A DNA stretch of 64,000 nt. Origin: Actinomadura hallensis (GTDB lineage Bacteria > Actinomycetota > Actinomycetes > Streptosporangiales > Streptosporangiaceae). Both the position numbers and the translations under genes were made by a program. The stretch spans positions 3,100,001 to 3,164,000 of the forward strand of contig NZ_VFPO01000001.1 of assembly GCF_006716765.1 (NCBI RefSeq). Reading direction: 5' to 3'. Shown here piece by piece: positions 24,257 through 32,580 of the stretch; the stretch's first letter is position 1, and each line of letters starts with the position of its first letter. The notes below the pieces were generated by a model. That model searched no databases and was not told where the DNA came from. It saw nothing but the letters and a program-made list of their open reading frames with translations.

Positions 24257-25231
24257 ATGGCGAACAGCACCATAGAAGACCGCGACTTCCAGGAGCTCGC
24301 CGATCCGTACCGGCGGGAACTGCTGGCGCACTGCTACCGGATGCTCGGCTCCATCCACGACGCCGAGGACCTGGTCCAGGAGACCTACCTGCGGGCGTGG
24401 CGCTCGTACGGCGACTTCGAGGGGCGCTCCTCGCTGCGGACGTGGCTGTACCGCATCGCCACGAACGCCTGCCTGACGGCGATCGACCAGCGCGGCAGGC
24501 GGCCGATGCCGTCCGGCCTCGGGGCCCCGAGCGACGAGCCCGAGCGGCCGGTCGTCGCCTCCCCGGAGGTGCCGTGGCTGGAACCCGTCCCCGACGCCGT
24601 GCTCGGCGCGGACGCCGCCGACCCCGCCACGATCGTCGCGGCGCGGGAGAGCACCCGCCTCGCGCTCATCGCCGCGCTGCAGCACCTGCCCGCCCGGCAG
24701 CGGGTCGTGCTGATCCTGCGGGACGTCCTGAAGTGGCGGGCCGCCGAGGTCGCGGAGCTGCTCGACACCTCCACCGCGGCGGTCAACAGCGCGCTGCAGC
24801 GGGCGCGGGCGCAGCTGGAGGAGCACGCCCCGGAGCGGGACGCGCTCGCCGAGCCGACCGACCCGGCCCAGCGCGAACTCCTCGAACGGTACGCCAAGGC
24901 GTTCGAGGAGGCCGACATCACCGGCCTGATCGAGCTGCTCAAAAAGGACGTCGTCTGGGAGATGCCGCCGTTCCCCGAGTGGTTCGTCGGCGCCGACACG
25001 GTCGTGCGGCTGATCCTCGCCCAGTGCGGGCCCGCGCCCGGCGACATCCGCATGGTCCCCACCGCCGCCAACGGGCAGCCCGCGTTCGGGCTCTACATGC
25101 GCGGCGGGGACGGTGCGCACCACCCCTACCAGCTCCACGTGCTGGACGTCACCGCGGAGGGCGTCGCGCACGTCTCGGCGTTCTTCGACACCACCCTGTA
25201 CCCGCTGTTCGGGCTCCCCGAACGCCTCTGA
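24257..25231 (+). CDS. ECF-type sigma factor with SnoaL-like C-terminal domain (SigG/TIGR02960-like)
   Basis: 324 residues. Region 2 is at ~15-85 (CYRMLGSIHDAEDLVQETYL, RTWLYRIATNACL) and region 4 at ~130-190 (LQHLPARQRVVLILRDVLKW, AAEVAELLDTSTAAVNSALQ). The remaining ~130 residues (FEEADITGLIELLKKDVVWE, PPFPEWFVG) form an NTF2/SnoaL-like domain typical of the large ECF sigma factors whose activity is controlled by the fused tail, not by an anti-sigma factor; none is encoded next door. ATG 24257 lies 12 bases after AAGGTG. Confidence 0.9.
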   Translation: MANSTIEDRDFQELADPYRRELLAHCYRMLGSIHDAEDLVQETYLRAWRSYGDFEGRSSLRTWLYRIATNACLTAIDQRGRRPMPSGLGAPSDEPERPVVASPEVPWLEPVPDAVLGADAADPATIVAARESTRLALIAALQHLPARQRVVLILRDVLKWRAAEVAELLDTSTAAVNSALQRARAQLEEHAPERDALAEPTDPAQRELLERYAKAFEEADITGLIELLKKDVVWEMPPFPEWFVGADTVVRLILAQCGPAPGDIRMVPTAANGQPAFGLYMRGGDGAHHPYQLHVLDVTAEGVAHVSAFFDTTLYPLFGLPERL

Positions 25232-25244
25232 TCAGGCCCCTGAC

Positions 25245-25261
25245 TTTCCATCCTGCGGAAA
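25245..25261. promoter_or_regulatory. Operator candidate upstream of the pca operon
   Basis: TTTCC and GGAAA arms separated by 7 bases, 86 bases upstream of pcaI. Position and form would suit the IclR-type regulator encoded at the end of the operon; binding is inferred only. Confidence 0.35.
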
Positions 25262-25346
25262 CCTCGTCGCGGCGGGGGCGGCGTGTACTGCCATGGTGGG
25301 CAGCGGCGCCGGCGGGCATCCGCCCGCGAGCAGGAATGGGAGGCAC

Positions 25347-26123
25347 ATGGACAAGGTCGTGGCGTCGGCGGCGGAGGCCGTCGCCGACATCGGCGACGGG
25401 GCGTCGCTCGCCGTGGGCGGCTTCGGGCTCTGCGGCGTCCCCGCGGTGCTCATCGCCGCGCTGTACGAGCGGGGCTCGACCGGCCTGACGGTCGTCTCGA
25501 ACAACTGCGGGCTGGACGGCCGCGGGCTCGGGCGGCTGCTGGCGGCCGGCCGGATCTCCCGCGCCAGGGGGTCCTACGTCGGCGCGAACAAGGAGTTCGC
25601 GCGGCAGTACCTCGCCGGGGAGATCGAGGTCGAGCTGATGCCGCAGGGCACGCTCGCCGAGCGGCTGCGCGCGGGCGGCGCCGGGATCCCCGCGTTCTAC
25701 ACCCCCGCCGGCGTCGGCACGATGGTCGCCGACGGCGGGCTCCCGTGGCGGTACGCGCCCGACGGCACGGTCGCCGTCGCCTCGCCGCCCAAGGAGGTCC
25801 GGGAGTTCGGCGGCAGGGAGTACGTGCTGGAGGAGAGCATCACCACCGACTTCGCGCTCGTCCGCGCGGCGCTCGGCGACCGGCACGGCAACCTGGTGTT
25901 CCACAAGGCCGCCCGCAACTTCAACCCGCTGGCCGCGATGGCCGGCCGCGTCACCGTCGCCGAGGTCGAGCGGCTCGTCGAGCCCGGCGAGATCGACCCG
26001 GACGCCGTGCACCTCCCGGGCGTGTTCGTGCAGCGCGTCGTGGAGCTGACCCCCGAGCAGGCCGCCGACAAGCCCATCGAGCTGAGGACGGTCCGCGACG
26101 CGGCGAAGGGGGACGGCCGATGA
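25347..26123 (+). CDS. pcaI: 3-oxoadipate CoA-transferase subunit A
   Basis: 258 residues of the family I CoA-transferase alpha subunit: [20 protein letters not shown] (coenzyme A-binding glycine motif), [25 protein letters not shown] and [20 protein letters not shown] are all canonical. With PcaJ it moves CoA from succinyl-CoA to 3-oxoadipate. ATG 25347 follows GGGAGG. It is the first gene of a tightly packed operon; the next gene overlaps its stop (ATGA). The protocatechuate genes that follow favour the 3-oxoadipate substrate over acetoacetate. Confidence 0.92.
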   Translation: MDKVVASAAEAVADIGDGASLAVGGFGLCGVPAVLIAALYERGSTGLTVVSNNCGLDGRGLGRLLAAGRISRARGSYVGANKEFARQYLAGEIEVELMPQGTLAERLRAGGAGIPAFYTPAGVGTMVADGGLPWRYAPDGTVAVASPPKEVREFGGREYVLEESITTDFALVRAALGDRHGNLVFHKAARNFNPLAAMAGRVTVAEVERLVEPGEIDPDAVHLPGVFVQRVVELTPEQAADKPIELRTVRDAAKGDGR

Positions 26124-26794
26124 GCTGGACCAGGGAGGAGATCGCAGCCCGCGCCGCCGCCGAGCTGCCCGACGGCGCCTACGTGAACCTCGGCATCGGG
26201 CTGCCCACGCTCATCCCCGGCTTCGTGCCGGAGGGCCGCCGGGTGACGCTGCACGCCGAGAACGGCGTCCTCGGCGTCGGCCCGTACCCGGCGGACGACG
26301 AGGTCGACCCCGACCTGATCAACGCGGGCAAGGAGACGGTGACCGCGCTGCCCGGCGCCTCGTACTTCGACTCCTCGCTGTCGTTCGGCATGGTCCGCGG
26401 CGGCCACATCGACATCGCCGTCCTCGGCGCCATGCAGGTCTCCGCCCGCGGCGACCTGGCCAACTGGTCCGTCCCCGGTAAAATGATCAAGGGGATGGGC
26501 GGGGCGATGGACCTCGTGCACGGCGTCCGCAGGCTGATCGTCGTCATGAGCCACACCACCCGCGACGGAGAACCCAAGATCCTGGACGAGTGCACGCTGC
26601 CGCTGACCGGGAAGGCGTGCGTCGACCGGATCATCACCGATCTCGGCGTCCTGGACGTCACCCCCGGCGGCCTGGTGCTCGCCGAGACGGCCCCGGGCGT
26701 CACCGCCGAGCAGATCCGCGCGGCGACCGGAACGTCCCTGATGGAGCGGCCCGCGGCGGAACGGACCGCCGCGGCAGGAGGGAGCAGCGCATGA
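26120..26794 (+). CDS. pcaJ: 3-oxoadipate CoA-transferase subunit B
   Basis: 224 residues of the beta subunit. [20 protein letters not shown] and the active-site Glu in [13 protein letters not shown] are diagnostic; [39 protein letters not shown] follow. Forms a heterodimer with PcaI. It begins inside the pcaI stop (ATGA) and its own stop overlaps pcaH in the same way. Confidence 0.92.
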   Translation: MSWTREEIAARAAAELPDGAYVNLGIGLPTLIPGFVPEGRRVTLHAENGVLGVGPYPADDEVDPDLINAGKETVTALPGASYFDSSLSFGMVRGGHIDIAVLGAMQVSARGDLANWSVPGKMIKGMGGAMDLVHGVRRLIVVMSHTTRDGEPKILDECTLPLTGKACVDRIITDLGVLDVTPGGLVLAETAPGVTAEQIRAATGTSLMERPAAERTAAAGGSSA

Positions 26795-27459
26795 CCCATC
26801 CCCCGTACCTGTCCCCGGACTACAAGAGCACCGTGCTCCGGGCGCCCGCACAGGAAATGATCATGCCGAAGCTCGGCCCGGACAGCGTCGAGCTGACCTC
26901 GCCGGTCTTCGGGCACCAGGAGCTCGGCCGGCGGGACAACGACCTCACCGTCCAGCACCGGGGCGAGCCGCTCGGCGAGCGGATCATCGTGACCGGCCGG
27001 GTCCTGGACGCCTCCGGCCGCCCGGTGCGCGGGGCGCTGGTGGAGGTGTGGCAGGCGAACGCCGCGGGCCGCTACGCGCACCTCGGCGACCTGCACCCCG
27101 CGCCGCTCGACCCGAACTTCACCGGCGCCGGGCGGTGCCTCACCGACGACGACGGCCGCTACCGGTTCGTCACGATCAAGCCGGGCGCTTACCCGTGGCG
27201 CAACCACCACAACGCGTGGCGGCCCGCGCACATCCACTTCTCGGTGTTCGGGACGGCGTTCACGCAGCGGCTCGTCACCCAGATGTACTTCCCGGGCGAC
27301 CCGCTGTTCCCCTACGACCCGATCTTCCAGTCGATCCCGGACGAGAAGGCGCGCGAGCGGCTGATCTGCCGGTTCGACATGGACACCACGAAGCCGGAGT
27401 GGGCGCTCGGCTACCAGTGGGACATCGTGCTCGGCGACACCCCGATGGAGGCCTCATGA
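26791..27459 (+). CDS. pcaH: Protocatechuate 3,4-dioxygenase beta subunit
   Basis: 222 residues. The non-haem Fe(III) ligands are visible: Tyr95 (AAGRYAH), Tyr134 (GAYPWRN), His147 and His149 ([11 protein letters not shown]). The enzyme cleaves protocatechuate between its hydroxyls to 3-carboxy-cis,cis-muconate. An AGGAGGGA site precedes the ATG, which overlaps the pcaJ stop. Length is usual for the beta subunit (~220-240). Confidence 0.96.
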   Translation: MTHPPYLSPDYKSTVLRAPAQEMIMPKLGPDSVELTSPVFGHQELGRRDNDLTVQHRGEPLGERIIVTGRVLDASGRPVRGALVEVWQANAAGRYAHLGDLHPAPLDPNFTGAGRCLTDDDGRYRFVTIKPGAYPWRNHHNAWRPAHIHFSVFGTAFTQRLVTQMYFPGDPLFPYDPIFQSIPDEKARERLICRFDMDTTKPEWALGYQWDIVLGDTPMEAS

Positions 27460-28022
27460 CCACCGCTTCCCACCACGGCGTCTCCGGCCCCACCCCGTCG
27501 CAGACGGTCGGCCCGTTCTTCGGGTACGCGCTGCCGTACGAGACCGGCCCGCGGGTGGTGCCGGGCTGGCGGCCCGACGCGATCGAGGTGCGCGGCCGCG
27601 TCCTGGACGGGGCGGGCGACCCGGTCCCCGACGCGCTGCTGGAGATCTGGCAGGCGGACGGGAACGGCGAGATCCCGCGGCGGCCTGGCGGCCTCGTCCG
27701 GGACGGGCACGGCTTCTCCGGGTTCGGCCGCTGCGCCACCGACGCCGACGGCGCCTACTGGTTCACCACCGTCAAGCCCGGCGCGACGGGCGGCAACGCG
27801 CCCTACATCGCCGTCCTGGTGTTCGCGCGGGGGCTGCTGAAGCCCGTCTTCACCCGCCTGTACTTCCCCGAGGACGAGGCCGCCCACGCCTCCGACCCGC
27901 TGCTCGGCGCCGTCCCCGCCGAGCGGCGCGCGACCCTGGTCGCCGAGCGCGAGGGGGAGCGGGGGTACCGTTTCGACATCCATCTGCAAGGGGAGCGGGA
28001 GACGGTCTTCCTTGGCTTCTGA
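27456..28022 (+). CDS. pcaG: Protocatechuate 3,4-dioxygenase alpha subunit
   Basis: 188 residues, the non-metal partner of PcaH. It has the family start TPSQTVGPFFGYALPY, RGRVLDGAGDPVPDALLEIW and TTVKPG, but lacks the Tyr/His iron ligands, as expected. Its ATG overlaps the pcaH stop. The end overlaps the next gene by 11 bases. Confidence 0.95.
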   Translation: MTTASHHGVSGPTPSQTVGPFFGYALPYETGPRVVPGWRPDAIEVRGRVLDGAGDPVPDALLEIWQADGNGEIPRRPGGLVRDGHGFSGFGRCATDADGAYWFTTVKPGATGGNAPYIAVLVFARGLLKPVFTRLYFPEDEAAHASDPLLGAVPAERRATLVAEREGERGYRFDIHLQGERETVFLGF

Positions 28023-29265
28023 CGATCCTTCCGGCGATCGTTCCGGCGACAGCGGCACCGCGCGGCCGGGCGCCCCGTCACCGGGCGCGCCCGGCACGGG
28101 GTCCCCGTCGCCCGACGCCGGGCTCCTGTCGCCGGTCCGCGCCGGAACCGAGGCCGAGGCCGCGACGGGCGACGCGGCCTACCTGGCGGCGATGCTGGAC
28201 GCCGAGGCCGCCCTCGCCCGGGCCCAGGCCCGCCTGGGGATCATCCCGCGGGACGCGGCCGAGGCGATCGGCGCCGCGGCCGACCCGGGCCGCTTCGACC
28301 TGGCGGACGTCGCGCGGCGGGCGCGCGGCTCCGGCAACCCCGTCGTGCCGCTCGTCGAGGACCTGCGGAGGCTCGCCGGGCCGGCGGGCGAGCACGTCCA
28401 CCGGGGCGCCACCAGCCAGGACATCGCCGACACCGGCGCCATGCTCGTCGCGGCCCGGACCAGGCGCGTCGTCCTCGCCCATCTCGACCGGGCGCTGGAC
28501 GCGCTGGCCGGGCTCGCGGCGCGGTACCGCGACACCCCCATGCCGGCCCGGACGCTGGGCCGGCAGGCGCTGCCGACGACGTTCGGCGCGAAGGCCGCGA
28601 ACTGGCTGATGGGCTGCCTGGACGCCCGCGGGCGCCTCGCCGCGGCGCCGCTGCCGGTGCAGCTCGGCGGCCCCGCCGGGACCCTCGACGCGTTCGGGGA
28701 CCGGGCGTTCGACCTCGTCGCGGCGTTCGCGGAGGAGACCGGGCTGGACCGGCCCGCCCTGCCGTGGCACACCCGCCGCACGCCGGTGGCGGAGCTGGCG
28801 TCGGCGCTGGCGCTGACCGCCGGCGCCCTCGGCAAGATCGCGACGGACGTGTGGCTGCTGTCGCAGAGCGAGGTCGGCGAGGTCGCGGAGGCGGCCGGGG
28901 AGGGCAGGGGCGGCTCGTCGTCGATGCCGCACAAGCGCAACCCCGCCCTGTCCACGCTGATCCGGTCCGCCGCGCTGCAGGTGCCCGCGCAGGTCCAGGT
29001 GCTGCTCGCCGCGCAGGCCGCGCCGCACGAGCGGCCCGCGGGGGAGTGGCACGCCGAGTGGCAGCCGCTGCGCGAGTGCCTGCGCCTCACCGGCGGCGCC
29101 GCCGAGACCGCGGCCGGGCTGCTCGGCGGGCTGGAGGTGTCGGCGGAGCTCATGCGCGCCGACCTCGACGACCTGCTGGACGTGCTCGGCGGCGACCCCG
29201 GGACCGGCGCCGCCGCCGACCTGGTCGGCCGCGCCCTGGACGCCTACCACGGGAGCCGCGGGTGA
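28012..29265 (+). CDS. pcaB: 3-carboxy-cis,cis-muconate cycloisomerase
   Basis: 417 residues of the fumarase/aspartase superfamily with the signature GSSSMPHKRNP and HRGATSQDIADTG. It lactonises 3-carboxymuconate to 4-carboxymuconolactone. The conserved protein begins around LLSPVRAGTEAEAATGD; the only in-frame start before it is TTG 28012, inside the end of pcaG and 8 bases after a purine-rich GGGGAGCGGGAGACGG. The first ~35 residues are a Ser/Pro/Gly linker with a 12-base DNA repeat (CTTCCGGCGATC type) and are not part of the family. Confidence 0.93.
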   Translation: MASDDPSGDRSGDSGTARPGAPSPGAPGTGSPSPDAGLLSPVRAGTEAEAATGDAAYLAAMLDAEAALARAQARLGIIPRDAAEAIGAAADPGRFDLADVARRARGSGNPVVPLVEDLRRLAGPAGEHVHRGATSQDIADTGAMLVAARTRRVVLAHLDRALDALAGLAARYRDTPMPARTLGRQALPTTFGAKAANWLMGCLDARGRLAAAPLPVQLGGPAGTLDAFGDRAFDLVAAFAEETGLDRPALPWHTRRTPVAELASALALTAGALGKIATDVWLLSQSEVGEVAEAAGEGRGGSSSMPHKRNPALSTLIRSAALQVPAQVQVLLAAQAAPHERPAGEWHAEWQPLRECLRLTGGAAETAAGLLGGLEVSAELMRADLDDLLDVLGGDPGTGAAADLVGRALDAYHGSRG

Positions 29266-30053
29266 CGACGTCCCCAGTACCGGCGGGAGCACCGCCGCAC
29301 CACCGTCTCGACGGGCCCGACGGCGCCCCGGTCGTCGTCCTCGGCCCGTCGCTCGGCACGTCCATGGACCTGTGGCTGCCGCAGCTGCCCGCGCTGACCC
29401 GCGCCTGGCGGGTCCTGCGCTACGACCTGCCCGGCCACGGCGGCGCGCCGCCGCCCTCGGGGCCGTTCGGCGTCGGCGACCTCGCGGACGGGATCGTCCG
29501 GCTGCTGGACGACCTCGGCGTCGCCCGGGCCGCCTACGCGGGGGTGTCGCTCGGCGGCGCGGTCGGGACCATGCTCGCGCTGCGCGCCCCGGACCGGGTC
29601 GCGAGCCTCGTGCTGTGCTGCACGTCCCCGCGGTTCGGCGACCCCGGGCCTTGGCGCGAGCGGGCCGCACTCGTCCGCCGCGAGGGCGTCGGGCCGGTGG
29701 CCGACGGCGCGGCGGGACGCTGGTTCACCCCGGCGTTCACCGGCGCGGACCCGTACGTCGCGATGCTCCGCGCCACCGACCCCGAGGGGTACGCGGCGTG
29801 CTGCGACGCGCTCGCGGAGTTCGACGTCACCGGGCGGCTCGGCGAGATCTCCGCGCCGACCCTCGTGATCGCCGGGGAGCGGGACGGCCCGACGCCGCCG
29901 CGGGGCCACGCCGACCGGCTGGCCGGCGGCATCCCGGGCGCGCGCCTCACCGTCGTCGAGGACGCCGCGCACCTGGCCAACGTCGAGCGGCCGGAACCGG
30001 TCACCGAGGCGATCACCGCGCATCTGGAGGCCACATGGAAGGGAACGGGATGA
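29262..30053 (+). CDS. pcaD: 3-oxoadipate enol-lactonase
   Basis: 263-residue alpha/beta-hydrolase: VVLGPSLGTSMDLW (oxyanion hole region), nucleophile Ser in GVSLGGAVG, Asp in AGERDGPTPP and His in EDAAHLANVE. Hydrolyses 3-oxoadipate enol-lactone to 3-oxoadipate. GTG 29262 overlaps the pcaB stop (GTGA). It is separate from PcaC here; in many actinomycetes the two are fused as PcaL. Confidence 0.93.
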   Translation: MTTSPVPAGAPPHHRLDGPDGAPVVVLGPSLGTSMDLWLPQLPALTRAWRVLRYDLPGHGGAPPPSGPFGVGDLADGIVRLLDDLGVARAAYAGVSLGGAVGTMLALRAPDRVASLVLCCTSPRFGDPGPWRERAALVRREGVGPVADGAAGRWFTPAFTGADPYVAMLRATDPEGYAACCDALAEFDVTGRLGEISAPTLVIAGERDGPTPPRGHADRLAGGIPGARLTVVEDAAHLANVERPEPVTEAITAHLEATWKGTG

Positions 30054-30442
30054 GCGAGGGGAACCTCACCGACGCGGAACGCCGCGCGCGGGGGATGAAG
30101 ACGCGCCGCGAGGTCCTCGGGGACGCGCACGTCGACCGCGCCGAGGCCCGCAAGGACGGCTTCACCGCCGACTTCCAGGACCTGATCACCCGCTACGCGT
30201 GGGACGAGATCTGGAACCGCCCCGGCCTGGACCGCAGGACCCGCAGCTGCATCACGCTGACCGCCCTGGTCGCCGGCGGGCACCTGGACGAGCTGGCGAT
30301 GCACGTGCGCGCCGCGCTCCGCAACGGGCTGACGCCCGACGAGATCAAGGAGGTGCTCCTGCAGGCGGCGATCTATTGTGGAGTCCCCGCCGCGAACTCG
30401 GCGTTCGCCGTCGCCCAGCGTGTGATCGCCGAGCGGGAGTGA
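30050..30442 (+). CDS. pcaC: 4-carboxymuconolactone decarboxylase
   Basis: 130 residues of the CMD/AhpD-like fold. RRARGMKTRREVLGDAHVDR, LITRYAWDEIWNRPGLDRRT and LRNGLTPDEIKEVLLQAAIY plus YCGVPAANSAF are nearly textbook PcaC. It decarboxylates 4-carboxymuconolactone to the enol-lactone used by PcaD. The ATG overlaps the pcaD stop; a second ATG five codons earlier (30035) is possible. Confidence 0.95.
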   Translation: MSEGNLTDAERRARGMKTRREVLGDAHVDRAEARKDGFTADFQDLITRYAWDEIWNRPGLDRRTRSCITLTALVAGGHLDELAMHVRAALRNGLTPDEIKEVLLQAAIYCGVPAANSAFAVAQRVIAERE

Positions 30443-30469
30443 CGGCGCGGACCCGGCGGAGGAGCCACG

Positions 30470-31354
30470 TTGGGACGGGACACTGCGGGACGGGACACTG
30501 CGGGACGGGAGACCCGGGGACACGAAACCCGGGGAGGCGGCACCGCGGGGCGGGCCCCGCGGCGCGCGCGGCCGGTCAGCGTCGCGGGCAAGGTCATGGC
30601 CATCCTGAACGCGTTCGAGCAGGGCGGCGTCCGCCTCAACCTCAGTGAGATCTGCCGCCGCTCCGGCCTGCCCCTGGCCACCGGCCATCGCCTGGTGGGC
30701 GAGCTCACCGAGGGCGGGTTCCTGGAGCGGGTGCCCGACGGCACGTACCGGATCGGGACGCGGCTGTGGCGCATCGGCAGCCAGGCCCCGGTCGTCATGG
30801 GCCTGCGGGAGCTGGCGCTGCCCCACATGGAGGACCTGTACGAGGCGACGCACGACAACGTGCAGCTCGGCGTGCTGCGCGACGACCGCGTCCTGATCGT
30901 CGAGCGGCTGCGCGGGACGCGGTCGGTGCCGACCGTCACGCAGATCGCCTCGATGCTGCCGCTGCACACCACCGGGGTCGGCAAGGTGCTGCTGGCGTAC
31001 GCGCCGCCGGAGGTGCGGGAGGGCGTCCTGGCCGGGGAACTGCCCCGGCACGGGCCCCGCACGATCACCGACCCCGGCGAGCTGCGCCGCGACCTCGAGC
31101 GGGTCCGCCGCGACGGGTACGCGCTGACCCGCGACGAGATGACGCTGGGCGCAGCGTCCGTCGGCGTCCCGGTCCGGGACGCGGGCGGCGAGGTGGTCGC
31201 GGCGCTGTCGCTGGTGTCCGGCACGCGCGGCGCGGACCTGCGGCGGCTGCTGCCGCCGCTGAAGACGGCGGCGCGGGCCCTGTCCCGCGACGTGGCCGCC
31301 CACTGGGGCGGACACCCCGACATGTTTTCCGATGAGCGGAAGCCCAGTGCCTGA
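30470..31354 (+). CDS. pcaR: IclR-family regulator of the pca genes
   Basis: 294 residues. The winged helix lies at ~37-95 (AGKVMAILNAFEQGGVRLNL, SEICRRSGLPLATGHRLVGE) and the IclR effector domain follows (LPLHTTGVGKVLLAYAPPE, RRDGYALTRDEMTLGAASVG). IclR proteins PcaR/PcaU control pca genes in other bacteria, usually with protocatechuate or 3-oxoadipate as ligand. It starts at TTG 30470 behind a strong GGAGGAG site. The first ~35 residues are Gly/Arg/Thr repeats outside the domain. It is 27 bases after pcaC and in the same direction. Confidence 0.88.
   Translation: MGRDTAGRDTAGRETRGHETRGGGTAGRAPRRARPVSVAGKVMAILNAFEQGGVRLNLSEICRRSGLPLATGHRLVGELTEGGFLERVPDGTYRIGTRLWRIGSQAPVVMGLRELALPHMEDLYEATHDNVQLGVLRDDRVLIVERLRGTRSVPTVTQIASMLPLHTTGVGKVLLAYAPPEVREGVLAGELPRHGPRTITDPGELRRDLERVRRDGYALTRDEMTLGAASVGVPVRDAGGEVVAALSLVSGTRGADLRRLLPPLKTAARALSRDVAAHWGGHPDMFSDERKPSA
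30472..30511 (+). repeat. 15-base tandem repeat at the start of pcaR
   Basis: GGGACGGGACACTGC occurs twice exactly (30472-30486, 30487-30501) and a third copy starts at 30502. It encodes GRDTA GRDTA GRET. Confidence 0.9.
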
Positions 31355-31407
31355 ACCTGCGGCGACGCACGGGAACATCGCGGGGACGACCGAGACGAGG
31401 AGGCTGG

Positions 31408-32580
31408 ATGCGCACCCAGGTCGCGATCATCGGCGCCGGGCCGGCGGGCCTGCTGCTGTCCCACCTGCTGCACCTGCAGGGGATCGATTCGGTGGTCCTG
31501 GAGAGCCGCGACCGCGACTACGTGGAGCACCGGCAGCGCGCCGGGGTCCTGGAACAGGGCACGGCCGACGTCCTGCGCGAGAGCGGCGTGGGGGAGCGGC
31601 TGGACCGTGAGGGCCTCGTCCACCACGGTGTGGAGCTGCGCTTCGGCGGCGCGGGGCACCGCATCCCCCTGACCGACCTCACCGGCCGAACGGTGACGGT
31701 GTACGCGCAGACCGAGATGGTCAAGGACCTGGTCGCCCGGCGGCTCGCGGACGGCGGCGAGGTGCTGTTCGAGGCCGAGGCCGTGGAGGTGGACCCGTCC
31801 GCGCCGTCCGTGACGTTCCGCAGCGGCGGCGAGCTCCGCACCCTCCACTGCGACTACGTCGCGGGCTGCGACGGGTTCCACGGCGTGTCCCGCCCGGCGG
31901 TCCCCGGCATCCGCACGTTCTCCCGCGAGTACCCGTTCGCCTGGCTCGGCATCCTCGCCGACGTCCCGCCGTCCACCGAGGAGCTGATCTACGCCCACCA
32001 CGACCGCGGCTTCGCGCTGCACAGCCTCCGCTCGCCCACGGTCAGCCGCCTGTACCTCCAGGTACGGCCGGACGAGGACCTCGCCGAGTGGTCCGACGCC
32101 CGCATCTGGGACGAACTGGCCGCGCGGTTCGCGACCGACGACGGGTGGAAGCTGCACGAGGGCCCGATCACCGACAGGTCGGTCACACCGATGCGCAGCT
32201 TCGTGGCCGAGCCGCTGCGCCACGACCGGCTGTTCCTGGCGGGGGACGCCGGGCACATCGTGCCGCCGACCGGCGCGAAGGGGCTCAACCTCGCGGTGTC
32301 GGACGTGATCGTGCTGGCGCGGGCGTTCGCCGAGCGGTACGCCTCCGGGTCGGAGACGCTGCTGGACGGCTACTCCGACGCGGTTCTGCGGCGGGTCTGG
32401 ATGACCGAGCACTTCTCGTACTGGATGACGCACCTGCTGCACGTCGACCCGGCCGCGGGCGACTTCGAGCGGCGGCTCCAGCGCGCCCACCTGGACTACG
32501 TGGTCTCCTCCGAGGCCGCCAGGACGTCCCTGGCCGAGAACTACGTCGGGCTGCCCATCACCTGGCCGTCCGGGGCCTGA
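31408..32580 (+). CDS. pobA: 4-hydroxybenzoate 3-monooxygenase
   Basis: 390-residue class A flavoprotein: GAGPAG dinucleotide motif at 9-14, YVEHRQRAGVLEQGT as in PobA, the CDGFHGVSR NADPH/FAD motif, and LFLAGDAGHIVPPTGAKGLNLA. It hydroxylates 4-hydroxybenzoate to protocatechuate, the substrate of PcaHG, completing entry into the pathway. ATG 31408 follows GAGGAGG. It lies 53 bases after pcaR. Its last 40 bases overlap the tail of convergent cphA. Confidence 0.95.
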   Translation: MRTQVAIIGAGPAGLLLSHLLHLQGIDSVVLESRDRDYVEHRQRAGVLEQGTADVLRESGVGERLDREGLVHHGVELRFGGAGHRIPLTDLTGRTVTVYAQTEMVKDLVARRLADGGEVLFEAEAVEVDPSAPSVTFRSGGELRTLHCDYVAGCDGFHGVSRPAVPGIRTFSREYPFAWLGILADVPPSTEELIYAHHDRGFALHSLRSPTVSRLYLQVRPDEDLAEWSDARIWDELAARFATDDGWKLHEGPITDRSVTPMRSFVAEPLRHDRLFLAGDAGHIVPPTGAKGLNLAVSDVIVLARAFAERYASGSETLLDGYSDAVLRRVWMTEHFSYWMTHLLHVDPAAGDFERRLQRAHLDYVVSSEAARTSLAENYVGLPITWPSGA

